NCBI RefSeq assembly: GCF_009389715.1
Contig: NC_052392.1
Coordinates: 31,543,075 to 31,607,074, forward strand
Length of the DNA: 64,000 nt
Source of the DNA: Phoenix dactylifera
Taxonomy: Eukaryota > Streptophyta > Magnoliopsida > Arecales > Arecaceae
Reading direction: 5' to 3'
In this document: piece after piece, positions 1 through 12,473 of the stretch
How the letters are laid out: each line of letters opens with the position of its first letter
How positions within the stretch are numbered: the stretch's first letter is position 1
Notes under the pieces: model-generated
Told to the model about the DNA's origin: nothing
Database searches by the model: none
Seen by the model: the letters and a program-made list of their open reading frames with translations, nothing else
Position numbers and translations under genes: made by a program

Positions 1-1213
1 TTGTTGTTTGGCTATGGCCAAGGTTTTGAATTTCAGCTAAAATTGACCTTCTTGGCTGAAGCCAATCCAAAATCTGACTGAAATTTATGGTTTCAATCAG
101 TTTCAGGGATTTTTGACGGATTAGACTGGTTTTGGCAGTTTTGGCAGTTTTGGTTGGTTTCAGCCATTTTTGGCTGGAACCAACTGAAACTACTATTATT
201 TTTTTTTAAATTTAAGGTTAATAAGTAAATATGTTTATGTTCATGAAATTTATAAATATTATTCAATGACATGTATCTTAGCTGTGCTATTTTATCTAAA
301 GTTTTTTATTCATTTAATATGGTGGGTTAGTTGAAGTTTAATCCATCAAGGAATCAACACATTTATGTGATGTGTGTCTTTAAGCTATAGGCAACATTTC
401 AACATGAAAAGATGCATGTGCATGTCTGTTTTGAAAGCCAGTTTTTTTGGAAGATAAGGATCTTTTGTAAGTTCTTTGAATTCTGGGGCATATCTGGGAC
501 TAGTGGCATCACCTTAATGCCGGCCACTTTTCTTCTTTTGATTGTGGCACAGAATATGTATCTATAATTCGTTTCATACTCTTTTCTACTTGAGTTAGCT
601 TATGCTTGATTATTCAATATTTAGATATTGATACTTTAATAAGTATGTTCTTTTGACATGTTTAATGCATTAAGCTTCAATAACTTCAGTTTCAGTATAA
701 AACCCAAGCTACAAAGACCATGGTTTTAGATATCTCAAGACAATAAAATGATGTAGAATAACTTTAATTTTTCTCGTTTTTTATATTATTAGAATTTATG
801 TTGACCTCTTTTGGCTGAAACCCCGAAACTTGGAGTGAAACTGCCGAAAGAGCTGAAACTGTTGAAAATGTATGTTTAAAATGAAGTGTTAAAAACTTGT
901 CTATGATCCTTGGCTTATCAGGGTTTTGTTTTGTCCAAGTAATCCCTAAGATCATTTTGGCATGTGATGAAACCAAAAATGTTCACTGGGTAAAAGGAGG
1001 AACATCAACTTTTGCTTTCTATGCAAGATGATTGCTGATCATATTTGGCAATGGCTTTAGTGATTTTGGTGATTTACAGTATCCAGTGGCTGCTTTGATG
1101 CCTCAGTAGGCCAATATGCTTGATTTGAGGGCTTGAGTAACTGCTTATGGGGACCTTCTTCTAGCCACCTTTTGATTCTATGAATAATCAATTTTACGTT
1201 GATCATTCTCCAG
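1..1213. other. Non-coding sequence 5' of the kinase exon (probably intron)
   Basis: No exon is recognised. Bases 1-190 and 780-880 are rich in short related words (tttcag, gctgaaac, ctgaaact). The transmembrane and SPARK-domain exons expected for this kinase family are not seen here and presumably lie before base 1. A plausible 3' splice site (tctccag) ends at 1213. Confidence 0.5.
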
Positions 1214-4200
1214 GTCCATCACCTGTTTTCCAAAGGTTCAACTACAGTGAAATAAAGAAGGCAACCGAGAATTTCAGCACTGTCATTGGTAAAGGTGGTT
1301 TTGGCACTGTTTATAAGGCTAAATTTAGTGACGGTTCTGTAGTTGCTGTGAAACGGATGAACAAAGTTTCAAAGCAAGGTGAGGATGAATTTTCCCGAGA
1401 AATGGAGCTTCTTTCTAGACTGCACCATCGCCATCTTGTTGCCCTGAAAGGGTTTTGTGTTGAGAGGAATGAGAGGTAGTGGTTCTCCTTTTCATCACTT
1501 CTCAACACTTTCTTTCATAAGATATCTATGTTATTGCCATTTGATGCTTATTTCCCTTGGATCACCATTTGCAGGTTTCTGGTGTATGAATACATGGAAA
1601 ATGGAAGCCTAAAGGATCATCTTCATTGTAATCCTTCCATCAGTTTCCTGTTGCCCTTCTGAGTTTTTTTTCCTTTTTTTTAAGAAAATTAATAATTCCT
1701 TTTGCCTATGCAGCACCAAAGAGAAATCCACTGAGCTGGAAGACCAGAGTACAAATTGCCATTGATGTAGCCAATGCTCTGGTAAAGCTTATTACTGGCA
1801 TAACCAAAGGAAAAAAATAGAAAATTCTATAATATCTTTTGGGGGTTGGATCATATATCATGCTGCATCCTATCCAAAGCATTCAGCTCATTGAACAGTC
1901 TCTTTAATTCCTTTTCATTACTTCAATCCAAGTCTAGTTTGTCTCCTCAATACTCTTCGACATGTCAACCTGAATCCATGACCTCTTGACAGAGCTGGCC
2001 TCTAGCCTACATTGCATACGGAGTGATCATCCCAATTTATTTTCTTTTGTTCATTCATGCTACTCGGAAGGTTCATGTATTGTAGTAAATAATATCGTTT
2101 TCTGTTATAGATCTAGCATCTGCCTCTAAATACTCATGTCATCGATATCAGTTTTACGCTCATGTATCTGATTTCATGCCCAACATGTTGATACCTACAC
2201 TAAAATGGTCATGCTGATACCTATTACTAGAATGGTCCTATCACAGTCTCAGATGGAAGGAGAGTAGATTGGTTTAGCTGAATAGTAACCAATAACTGCT
2301 TCAAATTTCTGAGGCCTCTCTTTGTTCCATTCATTCCACCTGTTTGATACTTGCAACATCTATTTCTTTCTCAAGCTTTTGTACAGGGCGACTGACATTT
2401 TGGAAATGATTAGCATAATTAACATTGTGGTCCTTTTCATAATCTCAATGATGTTTCACTGCTTTCCCTTTTTCTGAAAGTGATTTCTGAGTTTATTGTA
2501 GAATTCTGTTCTACAATTTGATTTTGTATTCAATTTTATCCTTCCTATTTTTTACAATTAAACTGAACTTTTGAAAATGATTAACATACTTAGATTTGAT
2601 AGTCTTGTTATAATCTCAATCAAGTTTCCTTTCATATATTTTGGTCCTGAAAGGGATTTCTGAATTTATGGTAGAATTTTGTTTAAAAATTTCATTTTTT
2701 TGTTCACTCCTATCATATCCATGACAAATTTACAAAGTCTGAAAGGTGGCGGTCTCCATTCTCTGCTTTTCAGTTAAGATCCATCTCATGGCGCTCATGG
2801 CATGCTTTTTTAGTTGTATCATGTTGCACACTTGATCTAATATTCTTCCTTATTCTGCACCAAAGAAGGTCTCAATCTATTGTAAAATATGTCTCTCATG
2901 TGAAAGAAATATCATGCGCGTGCTCCTTTTTTTCAATCTCCATTTGCTTCTCGAAGTTGGAAAAATGCCTAAATAGTTGAATTTTGTTATATTTTCTTTC
3001 TAAATCTTCCAACTTATCTTAATCTGTGTTCGGCTATCCTATGCGATGTCTTAATTGCTTAGCTTGTAAGCTTCATCCTATAGTTTCTTTGTTGCTTAAC
3101 ATATGTCCATTTATATGGAATGATATGCTTATGCTTGTCTGGATTCTCTAGAACTCTAAGATACCATTGAAATGACACTAACTAAAGTAGAGAGGGAGAT
3201 AGGCGAAAAAGAAAATATTGGGTACAGGAATGTTGGTGCAGGTTTGTGGTCCTTTTGTTCAATCACCCAACCAACTTTAGAAGTTGAATAGGTATACCGC
3301 CACCTTTAATGTGTAACTGTTATATCTAGAATGATTCTTGTGGTCCGATCATATTAGATTTGACAAGGCTTCGGAAGTGCCTGGGAACAAAACTTGCCAT
3401 TATGGTTTGGGATATGAGTGGGGTCTGTCTTTATCATTTAGTCCCAAGAGGTTTCCCTAATTCAGTGAGGGAACATGCTCTTACGAATATCGAAGCCAGA
3501 ATTTAAGAAGGCAAATACTAGTTACATTTCAGAATTATAGGGAAGGGATTGCCTCTAAATAGGACTGCTGGTATCTTGTAGGAGCCTTTAGTGGTAATCA
3601 GTGCTTAAATTTAGGACTGCTGGTATCTTGTAGGAGCCTTTAGTGGTAATCAGTGCTTAAATTTTGAATTAATTTTTGATCGGCAAACTTGTATAATACC
3701 GGCGATTATTTTCTGTGATGTAAACTAATCTTCTAATTAGACATGGTGAAGCTCGATGTTTTGCTTGTTGCTATCAGATAGACATATAATTCTTATAAAA
3801 TTGAATCTCATTTCCCTGATATAGTACCTCTCTCTCTCTATTTCTTTTTGTTTGTTTGCAAATTCAGGAGTACCTCCATTTCTATTGTGATCCTCCACTT
3901 TGCCATAGAGACATTAAGTCCAGCAATATTCTTTTGGATGAGAATTTTGTAGCAAAGGTACATACTTAGATTGGTTTATGATGTTATCTTTCAGTTCATT
4001 AGTTTCAAAGGTATCAACCTTTGGCTTGTACATAGGTGGCTGATTTTGGTCTTGCGCATGCTTCAAGATATGGTGCAATCAGCTTTGAACCAGTGAACAC
4101 AGATATACGGGGAACTCCAGGTAAGTTTCTTTGGTCCCTAACCCGTCTATGATCAGTGTAAGTAGGCAGTCGTATAGAAATCTCCTAATGAAATTAAGAA

Positions 4201-5314
4201 ATAAGCTCGAGAGCAGCAGAGTCTGGATTTTGAAGTGCATGGGTTGTAAAATTTAGGAATTGAATGAAACATTTGGTACATTTAAAGTTCCTATGCAGTG
4301 CAGGTGGAACATATAGGGAGAAGAGTTTGATATATTTTGGCTTTTTGGAGGCTAGAAGCAATGCCTGTGCAGGAATGGTCTTTGGTATTAGGTTAAAAGG
4401 TTGATCAAGGGGTGAGTGCCTCCAAAAAAGAATTGGAATAGTTCTAGCAAGAAAGAGATCTGAAGACACTACCAATTATACAGGATTTGGCATTAGAAGA
4501 TCTGTTTATTAAACATGGCCAACTTAAACCATAATAACCATAACTTTCGTATGTAATGTATCAAATGAATCTTTTTTTCCTTTTTTTGGGAAATATGGTG
4601 GGAATATCACCACCAAGGTTTGAAGCCTGGACCTCTCCTAAGTGGATAGGGATGCCACCCAACTAATCTAAGGCATATTTGTATTTGTCAAATGATTAGG
4701 CACATATTTCCTGTGATTGCTTTCTATTACATAGTCAAATTGCAAACATGAAACTTATTTTCACATCAATACTCACAGGGTATATGGATCCTGAATATGT
4801 GGTGACTCAAGAGCTGACAGAGAAGAGTGATATATACAGCTATGGTGTTCTATTATTAGAGCTTGTGACTGGGAGAAGAGCGATACAGGATTGCAATAAT
4901 CTGGTGAAATGGTCTCAGAAATTTATGACGAATGATTCAAAGCTACCCGAATTGGTGGATCATGTGATTGGGAACTCATTCGACTTTGAACAGCTCCAAT
5001 TGATTGTAGGGATTGTACAATGGTGCACCCAGAGGGAAGGACGAGCAAGGCCATCAATCAAACAAGTGCTCAGAATACTCACTGAGAGATGCGATCTGCT
5101 GCACAATAGCTTGGAACAACTTGTGGAAGATGAAGACAACAATTATGTTCGGGAAAGGAATAGTAGAGTGAGAATGCACCCAAATGAAGTGATTCCTTAC
5201 AGCGGTGATGCAAGATGTCTTCAGTCTTCTTCGAGTACTTCAAGATCCTGCTGTAGCCGGAGTATCTTGCTTGAGAGTGGTTCGCCACAATCTCCTGGCC
5301 TTTACTCTGTTTAG
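1214..5314 (+). CDS. SPARK-type receptor-like protein kinase, kinase-domain exons (5' end outside window)
   Basis: This looks like a plasma-membrane receptor-like Ser/Thr kinase of the Arabidopsis At1g49730 type; the match is from memory, not a search. Exons follow GT-AG rules: about 1214-1475, 1575-1627, 1714-1781, 3868-3957, 4036-4120 and 4779-5314, and the reading frame is kept across every junction. Kinase landmarks in order are the P-loop [11 protein letters not shown] and VAVKR (exon 1), [16 protein letters not shown] (exon 2), [15 protein letters not shown] (exon 4), VADFGLAHA and RGTPG (exon 5), then [17 protein letters not shown] and the [10 protein letters not shown]-lobe motif (exon 6). 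The tail is Ser/Arg-rich ([13 protein letters not shown]). All catalytic residues are present, so the kinase looks active. The first exon may begin earlier, since the frame is open back to an ATG at 1180. Extracellular SPARK and transmembrane exons must lie upstream of the window. A displaced fragment of this gene or a close paralogue is at 28358-29230. Confidence 0.9.
3561..3664. repeat. 52-bp perfect tandem duplication inside kinase intron 3
   Basis: The unit beginning aggactgctggtatcttg occurs at 3561-3612 and again at 3613-3664, back to back and essentially identical. This is a recent local duplication within the long intron between exons 3 and 4, with no coding effect. Confidence 0.9.
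4571..4687 (-). mobile_element. tRNA-derived SINE in kinase intron 5
   Basis: Read on the minus strand, this begins near a tRNA-like head with an A-box-like TAGATTAGTTGGG and a B-box-like GGCTTCAAACC, and ends in an A-rich tail (T-rich on plus, 4571-4587). Flanking direct repeats tcaaatgaat (4561-4570) and tcaaatgatt (4688-4697) look like target-site duplications. The same insertion with the same flanks recurs at 29100-29216. The family assignment rests on the pol III box resemblance only. Confidence 0.6.
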
Positions 5315-6649
5315 GTTTTTTCCTCAACCTTGAGTTTCTTTTTAGTGTTTGATGTTGTCTTGCAACCAGACTATTTAAGCAATCAGAAGCTCAGTAGGGA
5401 CGTGATGAAGCAGAGGTGATCAGCTGTGGTTTTCTGCTGCAAGCAAGGAATTGCCGTGAAGAGTTCTATTTTTTAAGAACTCCAAAATCTCCTTTTTAAG
5501 CTGTTGTAGAAATTTAGGATTTTCTGCTGCTCTTGAGCAGATATCATGACCTAAGTTGCTTCATATATAAGTAATTTTTGGTGCATCCAACAAGAATTAG
5601 AGTTGCAGATGCAGGCGGTTGGCACTGTAATTTTTTGATGGAAATTTATTTATTTATTTATTAATGATTGCGATGCAATTGTTTGCGCTTTTATTTGCAA
5701 ACAAGTTTTGGTGTATTTATATATGTTTAAAAGAAGGGTGTCCTAGTCATGGGCTCCCTCCATTGCTTCAGATATATGCAGCCTTATCTTATGACACTCC
5801 AATTATAGTGGAGCAGCCTGTTGTTTACCGGCCGGCGAGCAACCTGTTGTTTACTGGCCGGCCCATCTGATATCTACCTTACCTCATTGTTTGCACTATT
5901 TGGAAATCTAAGGATGATAGTGGAGGATAGCTTGATATTTACAGAAGGCTAAACTTTGATAGATTGATGTCCCTACAAGCCAACTGGTGACACAAGTTTC
6001 ATGGCAGGCACCCTCATGCCTAAATGTGCTCTCTCCTGAAAGGTTTAATGCTGGAAAGAAATCTGGCTGCAAGGCCCTGTTAGTTTTTTCTTAGAGCCTT
6101 CCTGATTTTAAGTTCTGCTCGATGGCTGAAAGATTTGAATGGAGATGATAATGATGATGAAATTATTCATTTATTTATTTTTAAACTTTGGTACCATAAA
6201 AGATGATAGTCATCAGTGAGTGGTTTACTACTATGGAATTGTGAGTTGAGATCATCGTCTTATTGCAGACAAAGATCATCACTGTCATTAGGTCTGCATC
6301 CAGAAAAAAAATCAAAGCTTATTACGTGGCCATGGTTTAGCCAAGGGTTTTGGTGATTCTTTATGTTTCTATGGTTTAAATTTTGTTAGGATCATTTGGT
6401 TTGGGTATGTCAAATTACAGAACAGTTTGATAATTTCTAAAAATTATTTATTGAAAAAATAATTATGGAAGAAAATAAGTTTTACCATATTTGATTGGTG
6501 AAAAAATTATTTAGAAAGGTGGTATTAGAAAAAAAGATTACTATATTTGATTAAAGATATTCTTATATAGAAATATTCTCAAATTTTCAATAATATTATT
6601 GAATAAACAATTCAAGCAATAATGTTTTCTCTCAGTCCATTTATTGGCC
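5315..6649. other. Kinase 3' UTR and intergenic DNA
   Basis: This holds the downstream UTR and AT-rich intergenic sequence, with no convincing further gene. A short 26-bp near-duplicate around gcctgttgtttaccggccgg lies at 5811-5862. From about 6390 the sequence becomes strongly AT-rich, leading into the duplicated block that starts near 6650. Confidence 0.5.
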
Positions 6650-9420
6650 ATGTATAGTCCACTTACATGAACGCTATCATTATTGTTTATATGGAATATT
6701 AAAATATCTTTACATGAGTTAATAAATATTTTTAAATTAATTATACATATTCTAAAAAATATATTTCTTATTATAGATTTATTTTAGTATGGTTTGGTAT
6801 ATAAATAAATATACTAATTATTAATAGATCCTATATTAGATTTAACAATAATAAATAAATATTTTGTTAATTATTTATTAATATTAATACTTATTAATAA
6901 ATTTATTAATAAATTTTATTAATCTATATATTAATTATTTATCAAATATTATACCATTAATATAATATATATAAGTATAATTAATATAATATTAGTATAA
7001 TATAAGTGAGGTTATTTTTGTTAAGAAATGATATTTTCAGATTACCTTCATTTAGTAATCCAATATAGGAAAACAAATACCATCTCTCTGGTGGTATCCG
7101 TTTTACCTTCTTTTTCAGAAAAATAAATATGGGATCCACAATTTATGTTACCATCTCTCATATACTTTTTGTATCAAATATGATAATCTGATATGAGATT
7201 TATTCTTTTATGCTAGATCATCTTTTAGACTGGAAGACTTTACATCCAACCTTCGAGAGCTTCATTGTCATAAAAAATAATATTAGCAAGTATATCCGAT
7301 CGGAAGGTTATTGCTCTTGGCCTAATAGGCCAAGTCTTAGTGTATAAGATCACCTAGGTTCCCCTTAGGTTCTTTCTTGCCTCAAATCATTTTCTACACA
7401 AGAAATCAGTGGCCTGGCTTGGTCGTTTTTTTTGTGGGGTCCTTATTATTTAGATTCTTGTAAAAGTGGACACAAATAGGCCTGATTATGCCCTAGATAG
7501 ATAAAGTTTTCTTTGGTGCCTGTGTTTTGAAATGGCGGATTTTCTGATTTTTTTTTGGATGTATACACACTAGAGTGGTGTGAGTCTCCCACTTTAGCAA
7601 AATATAAAGGAGGGGGTAGGTTGGGGGGTTGATTTACACAGCCGCGAGTTGCAGTTTGGATAAAGTAATTAGCTATCTTTTTATAGTTAAAATTATTAAG
7701 CAAATATAAAATTATAATTATTTTTTTTAAAAAACTAATGGAATGCTAGTCTAAACATGATGTTTTATTCAAAAAACTACATTAATCTAAGAAAACAAAT
7801 ATTCTTAACATATAAGTTTACAAATTATCATTTTAAAAACAAATATGATCTAATAATATTATGATTAAGAAAGCACGGAAGCAAATAATAAATGCTTAAA
7901 TATATTTGGGAGTAGGTGAGGTTGCTAGGTTAAAAGACAGGGATTAGTTTAGGCAAGGTTCATTCAATAATTTGAAACGTCCACGGGTATAAGGGAGGAT
8001 CTAGCTTAATCGGTAATTTATTTGAAATTATTCACTAAAAAGTGATCCCTAGATCAAAGACGATAAGATATATATTAATATCTAAGTAACTTTGAGATAA
8101 ATTATATGTTAAGATAATTTAAATACAATCTTCCAAGAAGCTAATGTAATTAGTAGCTAGCAATACCTTCCCAAATTTGTTTCTCATAGTTTCCTAGCTC
8201 GCATGAGACAAGTCTCATGGATTTAGACATCTTTAGGCCATCCCAATCTTCTTTTTCCATTCTCCCTTTGAAGACATCTAGTAAAATTGAGACATCTCAT
8301 CCTCTTTTGTCTTTTTTTTTTTTGGTTAAAATCATCTTTTGTCTTTCATCATGGGCAATATTCTTCTTTTCATATGTTTCACTACTAGCTAGCTATAGTA
8401 TGTTTTTGCTCAGTCGATGCTTTGTTTTTTCCTTGAATTACTTGATATATTTTTTCTTGTTTTGGATGACAATTAGAGGAAAATATCAACTTTCATGTCA
8501 TAGAGACAATGACCTGAAGGTTATAAGAAATCGAAAACGTTACACTTTAAAAGCTAGGACATTCTCTTAACTCTTTCTTAAAGGCATTCTTTATCCAAAG
8601 TATCCAATAGGATCCAGCTTATGGGATTTAAAAAGGATAAACTGTTTGATTAGTGAAGTTGGAAAGGTCACACATACAAGGCCGGTGATGAACATTAACG
8701 TACCATCAACATATTCAACAGCAACTAGCATATCAAGGTTTGAAAAAAACATAATCACGTACAAGGCCGGCAATGAACATTAACATAACATCAATATATT
8801 GGACAGCAACTAGCATATGAAGGCTTGAAATTAGGCTTATAAATTAAAACTGCATGTAGAGAGGCTGATTGGGCACCTCCCCCAAAAGAACCACCATGCC
8901 ACTGATAGAAAATGGGACCAACAAAAGAGAATCCGTGTTGGAAAAATCCACAAGGGTTTCTTTCTTTTGCATCACTTTGATGCTTTCCAGTGTCCAATTG
9001 TTGGTCACTAGATAGCGCTCTTTATCTAGATATGTCTCCCCTTCTAAAAGTAGGATTGTTGAGTCAAGTCTCACGTGAAGCCCAAGCTCTGAACTGATTG
9101 ATTGGTTCTGTTGTTTGAGACTCGAGACTATAATTTCTAGTTCACTCTTAGCTAACCAGACAAACAAATAGACAGACATACGTACGGACGTACACACATA
9201 CATTATGTGTATATATAGTACTATATAATATTCACTAATTTTATATAAAATTACATTTATTAAGTGAATATCAGAAATGAATGAACAAGGTCTTAATAGG
9301 GAGACTATAATTTTTAGTTCACTCTTAGCTAACCAGACATACAGATAGAAACGAATGAATAGGGTCTTAATAGGGAGGAAAAGAAGAAAAACATAGAAAC
9401 ACCAGAAAACAAACATATAA
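6650..9420 (+). repeat. Segmental duplication block a, unit A
   Basis: This stretch aligns by eye, with small indels, to 20130-23400, and its later part to 42900-44620. Shared landmarks include the AT-rich stretch with taataaataaat words (6700-7020 and 20220-20530), the phrase ttattgctcttggcctaatagg (7307 and 21018), the ggatctagcttaatcggtaa segment (about 7997 and 22175), and the acaaggccgg..gatgaacattaac repeats (8670-8830). Unit A lacks the roughly 410-bp segment present at 21743-22150. Small ORFs here are not conserved between copies, so I call no gene. Confidence 0.8.
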
Positions 9421-11653
9421 ATGGAAAAAAAAACTATTTTAGAAATTTATTCAGATTAGGGAATTATGGGCCTAACTTGTAAAATTGATTTGGTTTGGTT
9501 GAAAGGTTATCAAAAAAAATTCCAAGACTGCTTGCATCAGGGGTCTAGTTGGTGGGAATTGCCAAAAGTCACATCTTATGGCTCTAGTGTGATTCCTGTG
9601 ACAAGATTGCTTGAATCACGGCTCTAATTGATGCCTAGCACTCAGTCAAAACTAAGGATTCTATTTTATTGCATATGTCATTTTTTCATGGACGTAGACT
9701 AGAAGAGGTGGTTTCAGATCATATGGGCATCAAAGCAATACCCTATTTATTGATAATGCCACTGCTTTGTGACAGGGAGAGTTGGTCAGAGACCATGAAG
9801 GCCAAGGGCAAGTGTGAATTAATCAGTATCTCTTCCGAAATCAAATCGTTCGAATGCGACCTGGCCGAACTCGAATGGATCACTTAGACTAACCTTGTTG
9901 AACTTTCAACCTCTACTACATTGTAGATCAGGTACATAAATGCAGCAAACATGTCAAATTGCACCTCCCCGAGTTTGATCATACAATCCCATTCACTTGG
10001 AAGAGGGATGCAACCACTCGGCTATAGCAGTGTTTGTGACCCTCAAATGTGGATCATCAAATTCGTGCCACTAATAGGTTATGCACCGGTTCTCTTCGAG
10101 GATATGTAGATACAATTAAGTGGCATAGTACATGTTTTTTAAGGTTCATGTTAAAGAATATAAGACACGGGGTTGAGCCGTCGACATAACCCATTAGGTC
10201 GTAGCCAATGAGAAGGGAGACATACTGTGCACGCCATGAAGGAAAGTTGGACGAGGTTAGCTTCAGAGGGAGTTGGATGGCTGCATTGATCGAGATCAGT
10301 TGGGGAGTGGTGGTGGTGGGGCTGTTAACAATAGCAAGAGTGGCACTTGATGAATCACTAGAAGCCATGAGAGAGAATCGATTTCTTCTCATCGGAGGAA
10401 AGTGATTGCTCTGATACCATAAATAATATAAGATCTCGATAAATTTCCCATTGATAAACCTTTACATATATAGGTTGTAAGCTTGTTAACCCACAACAGA
10501 ATACAGCGGAGCATATCCTTGAAGATATACTGGAGCTAACAGCAGGGAGATTATCTAGTTACAGTCGCAGGAATATCGGAGAAGAGTAAGGATTATCCGT
10601 TATTCCTATTACATGTTGGGGTTGTTTTCGACTTGATCAGACTTCAAAAACACAATCGATCGATAATAAGAAACCTTAATGCGATCGAATGCAACTTAAG
10701 TTGAAGGGAATCAGGATTGGATTCGAACTTCTGATTCCATTTATATAAAGCACTGGAATAAGTCATGAGTCACAAGCCTCATGCAGCCTGACCTTATTGG
10801 AATAAGGTGCAAATCAGGTTGGCTGTGGATCGTGCAGCGGGCTCCCACCTTTTTGTACGCATCCAAACTTTGTAGCGGTCCCTACTTGGACTATGTCCAT
10901 GACGTTGCCCCGTGTTGTATAAGTTGCTGCGTGTCCAAAAAATAGGACAATCTAATGGTGATTATTTTCCGTGACCTTAGTTTTAATAGATCCTATGGCT
11001 TTGATCCAACACACTCAAAGTCTAAGTAACAGTGAATTGATGTCTTATGGTCCGTTGTTAAGCAGTAGTTAATTATACTGCCAGATGCAGGAGGATGGAC
11101 AGAGAAACAGCCTTGACAATGAAAAGCAGTAGTTTTAAAACCATCTTGTGTCACTTCAATCCATTAATTATTTTTATCGAACAACACTAATAATTCTATG
11201 AGACTCACATTCTTGTTCGATAACTACAAATGCTTGTTATAGCCTAGGGATCTTTATTTTAAATGAATGAGAGAGTGAGAGAGATTAATGCAAAAGAGTA
11301 TAACCACTGAGAGAAAATGGCCCATGGAATGGACTGAGCTAGTTAGTATCAAAATTATTTTTTTCTTAATTCACCGAACACATGCATCATGTGTTAAATA
11401 ATAATTTCTAGTAATGCGAATGAATTTGGAATGGCTTCCCTGTTCTATATAGATAGATCTGACTCAAAAAAGTCGAATGAAACTTTGCCATTGCTTCATA
11501 AGTGTTGGCATATAGTTGATATGGTATAAATGGAGCAATAAAATGCTACACACTGCTAATATAACACCACCTGTATAACATTTTTATGTAACTACATGTA
11601 GTAGTTACCTCATGATTACTGTCCTTAATTATATTATTCCTCCAGATCACTTT
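9421..11653 (+). repeat. Segmental duplication block b, unit A
   Basis: This is homologous to 44530-46410 and, from about 10640, to 31553-32648. Shared words include gacagggagagttggtcag, gaagagggatgcaaccactcggc, gcagcgggctcccac and ctacatgtagtagttacct. It is interrupted by a copia fragment at 10151-10613 that is absent from the copy at about 45275. No protein-coding gene is supported. Confidence 0.75.
10151..10613 (-). mobile_element. 5'-terminal fragment of a Ty1-copia retrotransposon (LTR, PBS, start of gag)
   Basis: Read on minus, an LTR-like stretch (about 10613 down to 10424) is followed by the primer-binding motif TGGTATCAGAGC (initiator Met tRNA type). A gag start follows with a copia gag signature, FPSWRAQYVSLLIGYDLMGY, beginning MASSDSSS. 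The coding part breaks off at about 10151 after some 60 codons and runs straight into block b sequence. The paralogous locus at about 45275 lacks the insert, so it arrived in unit A only or was lost elsewhere. The word catgt flanks both sides and may be a duplicated target. Confidence 0.7.
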
Positions 11654-12473
11654 TGTCACGCCCCCGCCTGCGTGGGGCACGTGAGGCACCCAGTGCCCAC
11701 GTGGGGGCCACATGAGGGGGGACCGCGAGGCTCTCCTGCTAGATATTGTCCGGTTTTGGGGCTTCATGTAAGCATCCTTCACCCCTCTCTGACTTTGTTT
11801 TCCACCCAAAACACGTCTGCAAGATTTGGAAACACCTGCCTCATATGTTTAAGCTCTGGAACGAGTCTTTCCGATGTGGGACTATTGCGCCTCACACCCT
11901 TCTCACCATCGGACAAGAACCGTCCTTGACTCTGATACCAAATGTCACGCCCCTACTTGCGCGGGGCACGTGAGGCACCCAATGCCTATGTGGGGGCCAC
12001 ATGAGGGGAGAAACACGGGGCTTCCCTGCCAGATATTGTTCGATTTTGGGGCTTCATAGAAGCGTCCTTCACCCCTCTCCAGTTTTGTTTTCTTCCCAAA
12101 ACGCGTCTGCAGGATTTGGAGACACCCGCCTCATATGCCTAGGCTCTGAAACGAGTCTTTCCGATATGGAACTAGGGCCTCACACCCTTCCCACCATCGG
12201 AAGAGAGTCGTCTTCGGCTCTGATACCAAATGTCACGCCCCCGCCTGCGCGGGGCACGTGAGGCACCCAGTGCCCTTGTGGGGGCCACATGAGGAGGGAA
12301 CATGGGGCTCCCCTGCCAGATATTGTCCGGTTTCAGGGCTTCATGCAAGCGTCCTTCACCCCTCTCCGATTTTGCTTTCTTCTCAAAACGCGTCTGCAGG
12401 ATTTGGAGACACCCGCCTCATATGCTCAGACTCTGAAATGAGTCTTTCCGATGTGGGACTATTGGACCTCACA
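11654..12473 (-). mobile_element. TRIM element with three LTRs and two internal domains
   Basis: Three LTR copies lie at 11654-11896, 11943-12184 and 12231-12473 (242-243 bp), separated by two internal segments of only 46 bp (11897-11942 and 12185-12230). On the minus strand each LTR starts TGTGAGG and ends GTGACA. It is followed by TTTGGTATCAGAG, a Met-tRNA primer-binding site, and each internal segment ends in a purine-rich tract next to the following LTR. The flanks ACTTT (11649-11653 and 12474-12478) form a 5-bp target-site duplication around the whole three-LTR array. There is no coding capacity, as expected of TRIM/SMART elements moved by proteins from other retrotransposons. Confidence 0.9.

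Noticed and set aside
2697-2730. Similarity of kinase intron 3 to 29041-29075 as evidence for an intron 3 to intron 5 deletion in the kinase fragment
   Set aside because: Only about 30 bp of T-rich similarity. Too weak to claim without an alignment.
8217-8570. 117-codon hydrophobic ORF in block a
   Set aside because: It is not kept open in the paralogous blocks at about 22400 and 43160. No signal of a real gene beyond low complexity.
11925-11942. gctctgatacca-type words considered as tRNA remnants
   Set aside because: They are primer-binding sites of retroelements complementary to initiator Met tRNA. No tRNA fold is present.
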